A DNA stretch of 64,000 nucleotides from Vombatus ursinus (GCF_900497805.2 NW_020944355.1:1974841-2038840); one strand, 5' to 3'. Shown: positions 1-11,683, numbered from the stretch's first letter. The notes: generated from the letters alone by a model not told the origin. Made by a program: numbers and translations.

Positions 1-182
1 ATATAGTCCAGGTTTGTGCTTACGTTAAATGGAAGAATGCCAAATCAGAATGTCTGGCTCATTGAAGTCAAGAAATCCACATTTTAAGCATGCTATCAAG
101 GATGCCCCAAGTACTTGAATGATCTGTGGGTAACCCTTCCACCAAGGCACATTCAAACTCTCTGCGATTGAGATTTCAGTCA

Positions 183-560
183 TAGGATCTCTAAGTTGGG
201 AAGGACCCTCAGTTAGTCATCTAGGCAATCCCATTACTTGCAAAGAATTCCTTCCACAATATGCCCTACCAGGACATTGACCATTGAAGACATTGGCCCA
301 CCATCTTGTGAGGCAGTCCATTCCACTTCTCGAGAGTGGGAGAAGAGGAAGAAGATTTTCTGTACATCAGAGCCTAAATCTGCCTCTTTTCAACAGCTGT
401 CCATTACTCCTAGCTTTGTGGTCTGGAGCCAGGCTCTCTCTCTCAGGTGACAGTCTTTCACATACTTAAAGGCAACTGTCATCCTATTCCCCCACCCCCA
501 GTCTTCTCCTCTCCATTTGAAATGGTATAACGTTGGTCTGTTACCAACCTGGTGCTGAGC
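183..560 (-). mobile_element. L3/CR1-type LINE 3' fragment
   Basis: Read on the minus strand this matches the 3' end of the vertebrate CR1/L3 LINE clade. On the plus strand it begins with the typical 'ggaaggaccctcagttagtcatctagg' kind of text and runs through 'cctaaatctgcctc' and 'tgtggtctggagccag', in the same order as other L3 copies at 46.7 kb and, inverted, at 54.7 kb. It is heavily diverged and has no usable ORF. The left boundary is fairly clear; the right boundary is estimated. Confidence 0.7.
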
Positions 561-1885
561 GTCTCCAATGTATCTAAGCCAATCCTCAGCTAATGGGCAT
601 GCAGTCTATCTCTGGGCTCGTACTTGAAGTATTTCAAGCCAGGAACATACTCCATTGGAAACAGCTTGGTGACTCTGAACAGAGTTTATGCTCTACCAAC
701 ATCGCCTTTGAGAACCTGCAGGACCTTCTCTGCCACGAGAAGACATTGGAGGAAGACTTGAGCAGAGGGGGGCCCTAGGTGCCCTTCTAAAAGTATTCTC
801 TCCTGCCATCCAGGTATAATGGGAGAAAGAGCTGACTAATGGTGTTTCAGTATTCATCACCAAATTTTGCTTTGTAAATTTTCAAATCAAGTAACAAAAG
901 GCTTGATCTGTTTTGTATTTAGTCTGATTTGGGCAAAATGAGAAGAAGAACATTATTTTTCCCCAGAGCACGATGGTGGTCCACCTTTAAAATAACTGTC
1001 TCTTACTAAGACATACTCATAGACCATAGGCCATTGCCCAAGTCATACTCTGCAATTACCTTGAGCACATTTTCAGCCCCATCCCTTACCTTGACAAATC
1101 TGTGAGCATGAAGCATAAATCCCTTCATTTCAGACTATCTCCATTACTTAGGATTCCTTGCACTCCTTCTCTGTGTACTGTAATCACTGCATGCAGTTAG
1201 CATATCAATGGTATATTCTCCTCTGACTGTAGGTAACGCTAATTACCAAGCTGGCAGTTTGGCATCTGTGTTGAATGTATCTGTATGCACAAAAGATAAT
1301 TATGTAAATATAATATTGCAAGTGATACAATATGCTCTTATTAATGAATGCCAACATATATTCTTTTATAATGTTTTGGATTTGTTTCCATCCATACCCA
1401 AGCAGATGTATTCAGATTTTCTTCTCTGATCTTTTCTAGTAAGCTTTGCCGGGTTTACATAACAAGATGGCAATGCATTGCATCAGGATGGGGATTAAAG
1501 GAACCTCTCAGGTCCTGGACCATGGAGCTAAGAGACAACCTCAAAGGGAACAAGGAGAGCACGAGTGGAATTTCAAACAAACAGACATATTTGGTCTTTT
1601 CGGATGTCGATAAACATCTCCAGTCTTCCCCTGAAATATTATGGAATTCCTGTTTTCCCTTCCTGCTGATGGAAGAGATTTGTCTAGATGATTTCTGTCT
1701 GTTAAAGGCTGTGCACTTTGGACTCTGCACTTTAACTGCTGCCAAGTTCATCTTTGTACCAATATTCTCTTTGTCAAAATAAGAGAGAAATTGGCATTTG
1801 TCATGGGGAGAGGGGCTGTGTTGCCCTACCTCACGTTGCCCTTTGCACGCTCTCCTTTTATTCTTCTCCAGGAGAGTGAAACACA
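561..1885. other. unassigned non-coding stretch
   Basis: No repeat family, RNA gene or exon was recognised. A minus-strand ORF of 143 codons lies at 1,455-1,886 but shows no domain, signal peptide or family resemblance, and its length is near what chance gives in DNA of this composition. The left end may still hold L3 sequence too diverged to call. Confidence 0.4.
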
Positions 1886-1889
1886 TTAT

Positions 1890-3240
1890 AGTACCGGGAG
1901 GTCATTTCCCAAGATGTCTCCAGGAGGGTAAAGAGACCAGAAGTAAAGGGGCTGAAATCACAGACTCTGTTTATGTCCAAAGAACGGAGACCAGGAGAAC
2001 ATCAATAACCAGAGACCCACGTGCCGACTTTCTCATCTTTATGAAATATTGATGAGAATGAGCTACCTGGATATCAAGGATACCCTTTGTGAAAAGAAGA
2101 GAAGGAAACGGGCACTTTTCATGAATGATTGCATACAGTAGGCAGGCCATAGCTTTCCAGGCACATAATTGACTGACAAGTGCAGAGAATACAAGATCCC
2201 ACTGTGTCTATCATTGGTTGGTTCCAAGGAAGCATTTGACTTGGGAGAGCAAAGTATGGCCTCAAAGGCTCTCCCCACCCAACAGGGAGTTTCTCAAGTA
2301 TATGTTAAAATCATACAAGAGTCCATGATAACTACAACCACAGAAGTAACTCTGTTCAGCAATTGTGATTATTAACGTCAGAGGAGGCACGAAACATAGA
2401 TACATATGCTTGCCAGAGGCACTACCTGCTTTCATGGAAGATATCTTAGACAAGGTCCAAATGGAAGAGAGTTACAAATGCTAATGAGCTGATTGCACCA
2501 ATCCCCTTCAGTAAGATCCATGCTTATTCGAAAGAGATTGGCCTAGCAACCATTATAAGAAAAATCTAAATGAGTGAGCAAGGCCTCTTGTCCAGACTAT
2601 ATAGGATTGCAGTTAGAGAGCCAACCCATTGCGTTAACGATCAGAACCCAGATTTGGTGTAGGCCCTGCTGAAGAACAATAGTTTGGGCTGAGGATAGAT
2701 TAAAAGTAAGAGATTAGTCTGGACTGCATTTGGGAAATTGTGCAGTGACTATAATGATCCCAGGATGCTCCCTTCCCCTGACCAGACCAGTGACACGTCT
2801 TTTAGTTCAATTTTCTCCTGTTAGAATTATATGACTGCACATCTTGAAAAACTACAGTCTCTGAAGAACTCCAATTTTGGGTAACACCAAAGACAGATGC
2901 ATGATGGGTTCACGAAAGCTGTAGCATGTCTCCAGTGATGACCTAAGCCCTCAAAATAGAGTGAGATATTATCAAAGAAATCAGCACTTGGAAAAGGAGA
3001 TGGGCTGGTTGATCATCTGATGAGAGTGACAGGTGATCGTTGGATGGTATGAATACTTCTCTGATACCCATAAAATGTCACAAAAGACCTCGAAGGCCTC
3101 CAGAATACGAAGCAGGTCCTCTGGATAGGATCCCTGGGAGAACATGGACAGAAGTCAAGCAGGATGAGAACCACTGGCTGTATCGTGACTTGTTCCTGGA
3201 GAAGGAAGAGCCACGTGGATGGAAATCACAGGTCCACTGA
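1890..3240 (+). mobile_element. RTE-clade LINE relic, reverse transcriptase and C-terminus
   Basis: Plus-strand translation across several frames gives landmarks of an RTE-clade reverse transcriptase in the right order. From about 1,980 comes KNGDQENINNQRPTCRLSHL, matching the 'KKGD..NINNYRPI.LLSHLYK' block. From about 2,180 comes REYKIPLCLS followed by KEAFD and then VSQVYVKIIQE and TTEVTLF, matching the RTE core. Near 3,065-3,190 come KRPRRPPE and WTEVKQDENHW, matching the C-terminal 'KRPRGRPPTRW...W...AQD...W' tail. The fingers, palm and C-terminal region are represented but frame changes and stops are frequent, and the YADD catalytic region is not legible. The endonuclease half is not seen. 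This is an ancient 5'-truncated copy; BovB was considered but the sequence words fit non-BovB RTE better. Confidence 0.7.
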
Positions 3241-3829
3241 AGAATTAAGGTACTTAAGAATCATTGCTAAAATCCTCATTTGTTCTTTTGCTCTCTGGAT
3301 AACATGGAATAAGCTTTAAAATGAATGTTAACAGTTTAAAATGGTAGGGGGATAGAGAGGTTAAATTCCATTTTGTCCAATATCTGTTTGTGAGAATTTG
3401 ACAGCAAGTAAACTTAGTACAAATCTTTTTGTGAAGGTAAGTGTGGAATGTGTATAAAAGAAACAACATCTGGCTCTTTGGTGTGTGTTACCTCCATCCT
3501 CAAAGGCTTTTCTCTATGATTGTGGGATCAACTGATGGGAAAGTCAGGCAGTGGACAACCTAGAGAACACCATTGTTTGTAGGTATGGAGTGTGGGGAGA
3601 GGGACGAGAGGCAGGAGAGACAGGATAGGAGAAGACAGCTCTGTTCTCCATTCCACTAGACATTGACAAGGAGAATAGATGAAGCAGGGCAAGTAGCCCC
3701 CCATTCCCCAAGAAGCTGCCTTTGCCAGCTTACTCCCTCCTTTCCACTACCTGCCATGGCATCATCCCCCAAATACCAGCTGGCCAGAAATGCAAATCAG
3801 CCCTGGAATTGTAAGATAAGAGTGAGGTG
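3241..3829. other. unassigned stretch after the RTE relic
   Basis: It could include the 3' UTR of the RTE relic, but no terminal repeat or tail is visible. No exon, RNA gene or other repeat family was recognised. Confidence 0.35.
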
Positions 3830-4150
3830 ATTTTATTTTTATTTTCTATTTTTTTAAGTAACATTAAACATCAATGTAATCGACTAAATTTATTTTTTAA
3901 CCATTTATATTACAATTCATTTCGGTGCATTAAGTTATCTAACAATTAGATACTTGTTATTGGTTCGTTCCTGCTCATTTCACTGTCATCTTAAATATCC
4001 ATACGGAGTGTGTGTTTTATTCTCAGGGCTCTGCTTTTTGCCCTTGTCATTATTTCACAGACATCTTTCCAGATCACTTTGTATAATTTATCCCTCTCGG
4101 TCTTGCATTTAGTTTTCTTTTACCACAGATAATGCGACTATGAAAATTGC
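3830..4150 (-). mobile_element. old L1 3'-region fragment
   Basis: The plus strand reads as the complement of the marsupial L1 ORF2 end and 3' UTR: a T-rich start, then 'cctgctcatttcactgtcatc', a 'tctttccagatcac' block, and the 'atgcgactatgaaaat' block that corresponds to the 'aaaaagtgctgctat' stretch of better preserved copies. The same order of words recurs at 12.1 kb and 40.1 kb. Divergence is high and no ORF is left. Confidence 0.6.
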
Positions 4151-4386
4151 TTCTGATAATATCTTCTCAATACAGTCCCAACAATGGAATTATTGAGGGG
4201 GGAGGGGCTTGCATCTCTTCCTGTATACTACTGGATTTCTCTCTCAAGAAATTCTCCACATTTTTAATTCCACTGGTAGAGAATAGCTATACTAGAGTTG
4301 GGACTGTTTCAAGGTTGAAAATGAACCAGAAATCAGAACTGACCTCTCTAGTGCTTTTTAAAGCATATGAAGTGCTTTATCTAGCT

Positions 4387-4583
4387 CTGGGGTTGGTGAA
4401 CCATAGGAGGAGTTTATCAGAAGGCCAAATCCAGCCTGCTTTCCAACGGTTCTCAAACTAAGAATGGATTTTTACATTGCTGAAGTAAAATAAAACTTTA
4501 TTGAAAAATATAAAACCCATTCCTTGCTCACAGGCCTCAGGCTGGATTTAGCTTCCATGCCATAGTTTGCTGACTGACCCCTG
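4387..4583 (+). mobile_element. hAT non-autonomous element, 197 bp
   Basis: The ends form imperfect inverted repeats: ctggggttggtgaacc at the left and, read inverted, caggggtcagtcagca at the right, as in hAT/Charlie-type MER elements. The interior 'aaggccaaatccagcctgc', 'aataaaactttattg' and 'ggctggatttagc' words fit a mammalian hAT family whose consensus includes 'aataaagttttattggaacacagcc'. The flanking 8-mers atctagct and atttacat agree at 5 of 8 positions, compatible with a decayed 8-bp target duplication. Confidence 0.65.
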
Positions 4584-4594
4584 ATTTACATTAT

Positions 4595-4745
4595 TTTGTT
4601 TGATACTCATGTGGTAACTATTGTAATTATCCTCATTTTCTAGAAGAGGAAACTGACGCTGAAAAGGATGAAAGACTTGCCCGTGGTCATAGAGATGGGA
4701 TTTGACCCTGGGTCCAGCCTTCATTTATTCTACTCCACTAGAGCT
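4595..4745 (-). mobile_element. MIR/CORE-SINE fragment
   Basis: The plus strand carries the complement of the CORE-SINE core: 'cctcattttctagaagaggaaactgacgctga', then 'gacttgcccgtggtcat' and 'gggatttgaccctgggtc', the inverted box B region. It is old and lacks a tail. Confidence 0.7.
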
Positions 4746-5215
4746 TCATCTTTGGGGGCAAAGTAGGAAAATGGCTCTGCCCCTAAAACTTCCCAGGTCT
4801 TAGCAGAGCCTGGCTGTTCCTTCATTTCCCTAGGTTTAGTACAGGCCTACATGAGGAGAGTGTAGGAGAGAAGCAGAGTTGTTGGCTATGCCTGGATAAG
4901 GTCCCCCGTCATCAGCACCAGTCTTTTGCCTTTCATGGCCTAGGTCACCGGGATTGAAATTAAACACATGCCCAGCTGGCACCTGGAAGGTGCAGTTCTT
5001 CTGTGGTCCCATATCCAGGATTAGACCTTGCTTATATATGGGCGTGATCTTTGACCCAGATGCCAACCTCACTGAAGAAACTGGCTCACAAGGACAAAGT
5101 TTATCCTGAAGGAGGAGGCAAGGAGGTGAGGTGGGGTGCTGATCCCAAAGTGTTGGGGGGAGGTCAAGCTTCTCTCTGAATTCTTGTCCCCACCCCCAGA
5201 GTATCTCTTCCTTCT
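4746..5215. other. unassigned stretch
   Basis: No repeat family, exon or RNA gene was recognised. Two short minus-strand ORFs (78 and 65 codons) have no recognisable domain. Confidence 0.35.
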
Positions 5216-5220
5216 TTCGA

Positions 5221-5425
5221 AGCCCAGCTCAGGGGTCACCTCCCTCCTAATGAAGGCCCTTGCCATGGCCTGACCACACCACAGTCAATGCATGCTCTCA
5301 CTCGAAATTGATTTGGACCACCGTGAACATACTTTGCATTTCTTTATCTGTCTATGCCTTGTATCACCTAGTAGAACACATGTTTCTTGAGGACAAGCAA
5401 TAGGCATTTAATCAATGTTGACTTT
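5221..5425 (+). repeat. L2-type 3' end, left arm of an inverted pair
   Basis: The word order 'agcccagctcaggggtcacctcc', 'tgaaggccctt', 'tttctttatctgt' and 'catttaatcaatgttgac' is that of an L2 LINE 3' end on the plus strand. It is unusual because the segment at 6,847-7,054 on the opposite strand is nearly identical: from 5,256 to 5,420 I count 7 differences in 165 aligned bases without a gap. Random L2 copies are normally much more diverged than this, so the two arms probably share a recent common origin. Confidence 0.8.
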
Positions 5426-5449
5426 CGGGCTCATGTCTAGGGCTTTCCC

Positions 5450-5540
5450 AGCCAGTCAACAAGTATTTATTAATCACCCACTATATGCCAAGAATTGTGC
5501 TAAGCACTGAGACAGGTACACAATATACAACATGGGTAAG
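5450..5540 (-). mobile_element. short L2-type 3' end
   Basis: The run 'caacaagtatttattaatcaccca', 'tatatgccaagaattgtgctaagcactgagac' is the inverted L2 3' terminus ('...gcttagcacagtgcctggca...aataaatgtttattg'). Only about 90 bases remain. Confidence 0.7.
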
Positions 5541-6845
5541 TAGAGGACAGATGCAAATGCTTCAGACACCAAAGACACACTACTAAGCACATAGCCCTAA
5601 CATAATATCCCATTAGTCTCCTTATACTCTCCCTAAAGGTAAAGACAGTTTTGGGGAAACTAGTGAAATTGAGCTTTCCTTCCATCTCAAACCTGCCCTG
5701 TCTGAGCATTTCACAAGGGGCAGCTGTGCGGGCCACAGCCAGGACCTGGCTGGGAATTTCTGCAGCTGCCTTGCAGGATGGTCTGGTCATTGACTCATCT
5801 CCCACTGGGCAGTGGAACCCCTGTCCAGAGCTCTCATTCTCTTGGACTCACAAATTGCTGTGTCGTCTCTGTAAGAGGCATATTACTCAGCAAATAGCCA
5901 AAAGGGCGGCCCCAAAGTAGTGTTCACCAGCCATAACTTGTGGGACTGTGGTTTCTGGCCCCTTCTCATACGCCTTTGGTTATGACTTCCCTGCTTGTTA
6001 ATTAGTGCCAGCCCTAGCCAATCAGGCAAAATGTTACAGTAAAAAAGTCAAATCAATTCTGTTGTCTTATTGACCCTGAATCAGATGGTGAAATAAAGCA
6101 CTTGATTGGGTCAACCGGGACTATATTGAGCAACTCAAATATTGCACTGGGAACAGTCATTACGATGTCTTCCACCTTCCCCCATCCAATGGTCAGTCAC
6201 TTTGACAGCTTTCCCATAGGTCTGTCTGTTTAGTTCGCATCCAGGGCTAGCCTGGCAGAGCTGGCCAATGTGATTTTGAAAAGGTTTGTTCAGCAGGTGT
6301 TTTCTGTTGGATTCCATTTCCCATCCTCAAGCAACGTTTTATGAAAAGCAAATAAATAGTACAATGTTCACCAGTCCATTATTTTCCTTTGTAACATTTA
6401 TGTGTTAAAGACCCAACCCAATATATGGATGATGTGTATGCCTTTTTGCTCCGTTAGATTCCAGGAAACATGGTAATGGGAGCTTCTACCACATAGGCAA
6501 TCTTTAATTATTTTCTTTTTTCCAAGTGAATTATGATCCAGCATACAGCAACCACTTGTTGTCCTGACAGCTCAATTATAGATGCCATATTCTGGTACCC
6601 TGATGTTGAGAGTAAATAATCTTCAGATTAATCAGTGCCAGAGTAATTCTGCTTTGGTAAAATATGGGTTAATAGCAATGGTAATTCAAATTGCCAGCTT
6701 CCCTCTGTGACCCTAGGCAAGTGAGGTGACCTCTAAGACTGTGTGTTGCAGGGAAGGTCCTGACCTGCATTCCACACTAGGAACTTCTGGGCTGGTACAA
6801 TCACAGGTCTGGCCAAAACAAACATAAAAGAAAAAAATGGCATGT
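5541..6845. other. unassigned spacer between the inverted L2 arms
   Basis: This 1.3-kb stretch separates the two L2 arms. No repeat, exon or RNA gene was recognised. ORFs on either strand (up to 101 codons) lack recognisable domains. Confidence 0.35.
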
Positions 6846-6846
6846 A

Positions 6847-7060
6847 CCTGAAAAACAACCTTGATTAAATGCCTACTGCTTGTCCTCAAGAAACATGTGT
6901 TCTACTAGGTGATACAAGGCATGGACAGATAAAGAAATGCAAAGTATGTTCACAGTGGTCCAAATCAATTTCGAGTGAGAGCATACATTGACAGTGGTGT
7001 GGTCAGGCCATGGGAAGGGCCTTCAGTAGGAAGCAGGTGACACCTGGGCTGGTCTTGGAA
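6847..7060 (-). repeat. L2-type 3' end, right arm of an inverted pair
   Basis: This is the reverse-complement partner of 5,221-5,425. The match is ungapped and about 96% over 165 bases (6,856-7,020) and continues with a small gap to about 7,054, into the 'tcacct...' part of the L2 consensus. The arms could pair as a long hairpin in a transcript that spans both. Confidence 0.8.
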
Positions 7061-9185
7061 GGAAGGAAGGTAGGGAGACCATAAAGCAGAGGTTAGGGTA
7101 GAGTCCATTCCTGACATTGGATACAGCCTGTGCAAAGACATGGAGGCAGACTCTGAAATGGTATGTATGTGTAAGGATCAGAATAAGAATTTGTCTTTGA
7201 AAGAGCATCTCACAAAAGGGATATACAGTAGGGGAGTACAGCAGAATGGTGGACTAACCAAAAGATAACAAGCCCTAAGTAACCCTATTAAGACCCTACC
7301 TACTCATCTAATAATCTTAGAAACTGTGACATTCATTCAGTTAAGATGTCTTCTGTGTCAAATATCGGGTACCATGGAGGTTGTGCAGATAATTAAGATG
7401 CAGTCTTGGAATGCTTGAACGTTGTGCATTGGACAGTTCCTTACACATAGTAGACAGTTAATATTTGTTTAATTGAATTGCCCTTGGAGTTGAATGGGGG
7501 AGAAAAGGTAGGATAAGGCATATCCAAGAGGATTGTAATATGTGACAAGATGTGAAAGCACAGTAAGGGAATACCAAGTGCTCTAGGAGTCGAGAAAAGA
7601 CAGAGCTCCCATTTGGCTGGACGACGTAACTGGATTTCTCTTCCCACCCCCTTGGCTGTTTCATGGTTGCTTCATTGTACAGGCTGGAACAGGAAAATAA
7701 AATACCCTTCAAAATAATTGCAAATAGGCACGCAAAATCTGCCTCTAATTTACAGAGCAAATGACATTAGCTGTGCTCCTGAAGACCCAGTATCTAGGGA
7801 CTCAGTAATCCACCTGATTATATTCATTACTTAGAGAAAAGAAAATGTTGTATTCCTCATCAGTTCCCTCTTCCCTGGACCCTAGTTGCTCAAACGGACA
7901 AAAACCAGTATAGTCAAAACTCCGAAGTTTCTTGTCCTAAAATCAGAGGAGGATGAAGCAGATGAGTAAGTTTCCCTTTGCTTTTCTTCTTTGTTCTGAT
8001 GTCCAGAGATGTACTTTACTTTCTACCACGAGTTAAGTCGAGAAGCATTTATTAAGCACTTACTGTGCTCCAGGTAGTCATGGCATTAAATGCTTGAGTG
8101 CTCCAGATAGAATAGAGTTCAGTTCTATTGGAACTTTGAAAATCAGAGCTCTGAGCACTCCCTCCCCCACACCAAACCCAACAAATCAACAACAACAACA
8201 AAAGCAGTATGTTGATTTGACAACCAAAGGAAAGGCATGGAATCTTGGCAGGTCTTAGTAAGAATTCTAAAAATGTTTTTTGAGACTGATGACAATAAGT
8301 GATTAATAAGTAAGAATAATCTTAGAAATGAGAGCAATGCGTTTTAGCTGAGAAGAAATTGAACCACATTTCACCTTCCAAGCATTTGACTAAAAGTAGC
8401 TCCAAAATGCAGGAAATTGGTATTTTAATATTCTCTTTGAGAAGCAGACAGATAAATTATGAAGGTGGAATTAATTTTTGCTGTTATCTGATAAAAATTT
8501 CCAGGGTCATCATCAGCCCACGGTTCAGAGCATCCTAAGGCCTCCTTAACGTTGGGTGCCGGAAATTGCCAGGTCTGTCTTATGTAGTGATATTGGCATA
8601 ATGCAAGGCTCCCTGACCTTTCTTATTCCCCAAGCTCCTTGGTTTTCAATAAACTTTCCCATACCTCTTGTTCAACAGAAAAGGAAATAAATCCTAGAGT
8701 TCACTATGAATATGCACATAAAAAGTAAAGAAATTAATTTTTGTTACATAACATTTTTAGTATCACAGAGTTCATCGGAACAATTAAATAAATTAATGAG
8801 ACCCTGAGTTCTGTTTCCTGGGAAGTGACCATTTTATTCTGCATATGCTTTTTTGAAAGAGATACTTGCATATGTTCTTTAGAGGCCAGTTTCTTGTTTT
8901 GGATTCAATTGAGAATGGGCCTAAGAACCCTGATTCACTGTCATAAGTTACCATAAATAGATGTAAAGCTTTGTGAGCCTGTTTCATCAGAATAGGATAC
9001 TCTGCTTGAAGGGGACACCAAACATAACTTCATAACTTCATTGATTGGAAGTCATTTCAGGGTTTCAGGTTATTAGCGAAATCATTTAGTTCATCATTTT
9101 CTGGGTCATCATTGCTGGTTTTTTTCTCACTCAGTATGAAAAGGTTTTCGCTCGATCAGTCTTTCATTTGGCTCTGATTCTTCAT
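7061..9185. other. mostly unassigned; small L2 scraps
   Basis: Small L2-like scraps are visible at about 7,435-7,485 (plus, 'ttacacatagtagacagttaatatttg') and 8,040-8,110 (minus, 'gaagcatttattaagcacttactgtgctccagg'). A short AAC microsatellite lies at 8,189-8,202. Nothing else was recognised and there is no supported gene. Confidence 0.4.
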
Positions 9186-9187
9186 AA

Positions 9188-9365
9188 AACCAACGTCAAG
9201 CTTAAATAGAAGTAGGGGCCACTAAACCATACGTAAGGATCTCTGCAGGACACATATTGACTGAGAAAACCATGTATTAACATTATTTATGTTTGATTGT
9301 ATTTTTTTATTTTTGTACAGATTTTCCCATAAGATTTTCATCTGGTTTGGGTTATTTGATACCTT
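9188..9365 (+). mobile_element. hAT MITE, 3'-truncated copy
   Basis: This is a second copy of the element seen with both ends at 23,458-23,679. Shared words in order are 'ggggccactaaac', 'gtaaggatctctgcag', 'acacatattgact', 'taacattatttatgtt' and 'tcatctggtttggg'. The left end 'caacgtcaagctt' is a decayed form of the terminal repeat; the right terminus is not preserved. Confidence 0.6.
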
Positions 9366-10240
9366 TTCTGAAGAAAAGTTCCCTCTGTTTCCTACCCTAC
9401 CCTTCCCCCTCTTCTCAACCATCCTTATTCCAGTCCACAGATGGTTTTATTGATCTTACTTCTTTTGGAATTGTCAGTAGAATAACAGGTATTTCCTAAG
9501 TATTCTCTGTCCCCTTGATAATTTCCCCATGTTTCTCAGGGCTTTACATACCCCAGGTTGAGAAGCTTTAATGTAGAATTTCTTTGAGAATTATGAGAGC
9601 TGTGCACATCTAGACGGCTAGTTGTCTCACAAATATTTTTGAAAGTCTACAAGCGTGACAACAGATGTGTTTTGATGTGTTTTTGCAGTGTGACAGGAAT
9701 TCTTCCTCATTATCTTCCTACCCTTCCCTCCTCACCTTTTTAAAATGACCCTACTTAACCATATTCTCCTGCCTTAACTAGCCTCCCTACTCTAGGTACA
9801 GAAGCCTATATGTCTGACTATACCCTGGAAATCAAAATAATCCTTTAGAGTCCATTTCTCTTCACATCCCCTGTGCATTTGATCAATGTGTCACCACTGG
9901 ACCTTTTTTTTTTTTTAACACATTGTCTACCCATCTCAATACCTACAATTCCCCCCCACCTCACATCATTTCTTCACCCCTATGATTGGGGCTATGATTG
10001 GGGTTTTGCTCCTAAAAGCTTAGAGGCATCCTGGGGCTCATTCTCTTCTTTCAAAGATGGGCCACCCTTCCCCCCCACAGCAGCCAGTCCTTCTCAAGTA
10101 GAGAAGTTCTCCTGTGGCCTTTGGCATAATTCTTCTCCCAGGTAGCCATACCTAGCAGAGCTTCCCCCCTCAATCCTTTCACTTAGCCCTTGCCATAAAA
10201 GTCCTAGCTCCTTACTTTGATTTTGGGCAAAGCATAAGTT
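9366..10240. other. unassigned stretch with T- and C-rich runs
   Basis: There is a T run near 9,905-9,917, a C run near 9,950-9,958 and a perfect 12-bp tandem doublet of ctatgattgggg near 9,980-10,004. No exon, RNA gene or repeat family was recognised. Confidence 0.35.
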
Positions 10241-10244
10241 GACA

Positions 10245-10385
10245 GGAAAGTTAAACTTTTATATGTTATAACTATAGAGTAAGCCCTCCAGGGTTGATGA
10301 ACTTGGGCAAAGTCATTTAGCCTCTCTAGGCCTCAACTTTCTCCTCCATAAAATGATGGCATTAAACCAGATGATCTCTGAAACA
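10245..10385 (+). mobile_element. MIR/CORE-SINE fragment
   Basis: It contains 'gaacttgggcaaagtcatttagcctctctaggcctcaactttctcctccataaaatgatggcattaaaccagatgatct', the core and distal part of a mammalian CORE-SINE. The tRNA-like head is degraded. Confidence 0.65.
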
Positions 10386-10721
10386 ATGATTTGATCATCC
10401 ACTTGCAAATAAAGTCAAGATGGATTGGAAACCCAGGAAAGTAAAGAAGGAAATGGCTAGATTTTTTATAAGCTCTATCTAGGATAATGTTTCTTATAAT
10501 TTTCTTTCGACTTGCAACCAAAATGAAAGCATCACTATTAGTAAGCAGATACTACCCATATCAGGTGGGTTCAAGATATTCAGCAAGGCCTGGAAATAAT
10601 TAGATGCTAGGAATCGTTGTAGTGCTAGGCCAAGAAAAATGATAAAAGATCTTGTGAGGAACAAATGAACAAATGTATGGAAAGCACTTTGCAAATCTAA
10701 AAGTTCTTTATAAATATTAAT

Positions 10722-10978
10722 TGGGACAGCTAGGTAGCTCAGTGGACAGAACACCAGGCCTGGAGTCAGGAAGACCTGAGTTCAAATTTGGCCTCAGACG
10801 CTTACTAGCTGTATGTGATTCTGTGTAAGTCATTTTACCATGTTTGCCTCAGTTTCCTCATCTGTAAAATAAGCTGAAGAAGGAAATGGCAAACCACTCC
10901 AGGATCTCTGCCAAGAAAACCCCAAATTAGGTCATGAAGGATTGGATACAACTAAAAAATGGCCGAACAGATGAACAA
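10722..10978 (+). mobile_element. Mar1-type marsupial CORE-SINE, near full length
   Basis: The tRNA-derived head 'acagctaggtagctcagtgg' with box A-like text is followed by box B 'gagttcaaatttgg', the conserved core 'ttgcctcagtttcctcatctgtaaaataag', 'aaatggcaaaccactcca', and the 3' module ending 'gaacagatgaacaa'. This long form, mobilised in trans by a LINE, is diagnostic of marsupials. Possible target duplications are aaatattaatt and aaatgttaata, which are imperfect. Confidence 0.9.
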
Positions 10979-10982
10979 ATGT

Positions 10983-11036
10983 TAATATTATTACTGTCAT
11001 CATCATCATTATCATCATCAGTATCATTGCCATCAG
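10983..11036. repeat. ATC/CAT-type imperfect microsatellite
   Basis: An interrupted run of catcat/tatcatcatc triplets lies directly after the SINE tail. Confidence 0.8.
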
Positions 11037-11441
11037 ACCTGGTGAGGGTGGTTGCAATATTTATGAACTTTCAAAATTTTTTTGTTTTCTATTGTTAATT
11101 TAATCATCAATAAACACAAATATTTCAGAGTACAAAGAGCAAGAACGAGATTTGGATAAGAAGCTATAGATGTATATTATGTAGAGTTGTTTTTAATAAA
11201 CGTTAAATTTAATAAACTAATAAGAAAGCCATTCTGTGTCCCCTTTCCTGCTCTCTTTTTCTTAACATTTATAATTAACACAAGAAGGACTAGAATTTAG
11301 GAATACCTTGGAAGACCAAGCCCATTTTTTTTTTGGTCAGTTGGTATGGCACTTGGACATTATATTCACCTCTCCATGAAGGGCAAAATAGTGATGGCAA
11401 ACTGCAGAGCTGTATCTCTATTGGTCATGAAACTGACTTCA

Positions 11442-11607
11442 GAGGCAGCAAGGTGGTGCAGTGGATAGAGCTCTGGCCTTGGAGTCAGGGGACCTGAGTT
11501 CAAATCTAGCCTCAGACACTTGACATGACACTTACTAGCTGTGTGACCCTGGGCAAGTCACTTAACCCTGATTGCCTCACCAAAGAGCAAGAAAAAAAAA
11601 AGAAAAA
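11442..11607 (+). mobile_element. short WSINE-type marsupial SINE
   Basis: It has the head 'ggcagcaaggtggtgcagtgg', box B 'gagttcaaatctag', the duplicated 'acttgacatgacacttactagctgtgtgaccctgggcaagtcacttaa' segment and the end 'gattgcctcaccaaa' followed by an A-rich tail. This is the short class that lacks the Mar1 3' module. Flanks form an 11-of-13 target duplication: gaaactgacttca (11,429-11,441) and ggaactgatttca (11,608-11,620). Confidence 0.9.
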
Positions 11608-11683
11608 GGAACTGATTTCAAGCAAATGAGTTTGAGGATAGTCTTGTGAGCTAGTTGATGTTCTGAAAAAAACTATTAACCAG

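Noticed and set aside
10722-11607. SINE heads as genuine tRNA genes
   Set aside because: They keep box A/B-like words but are followed by CORE-SINE modules and lack a tRNA cloverleaf.
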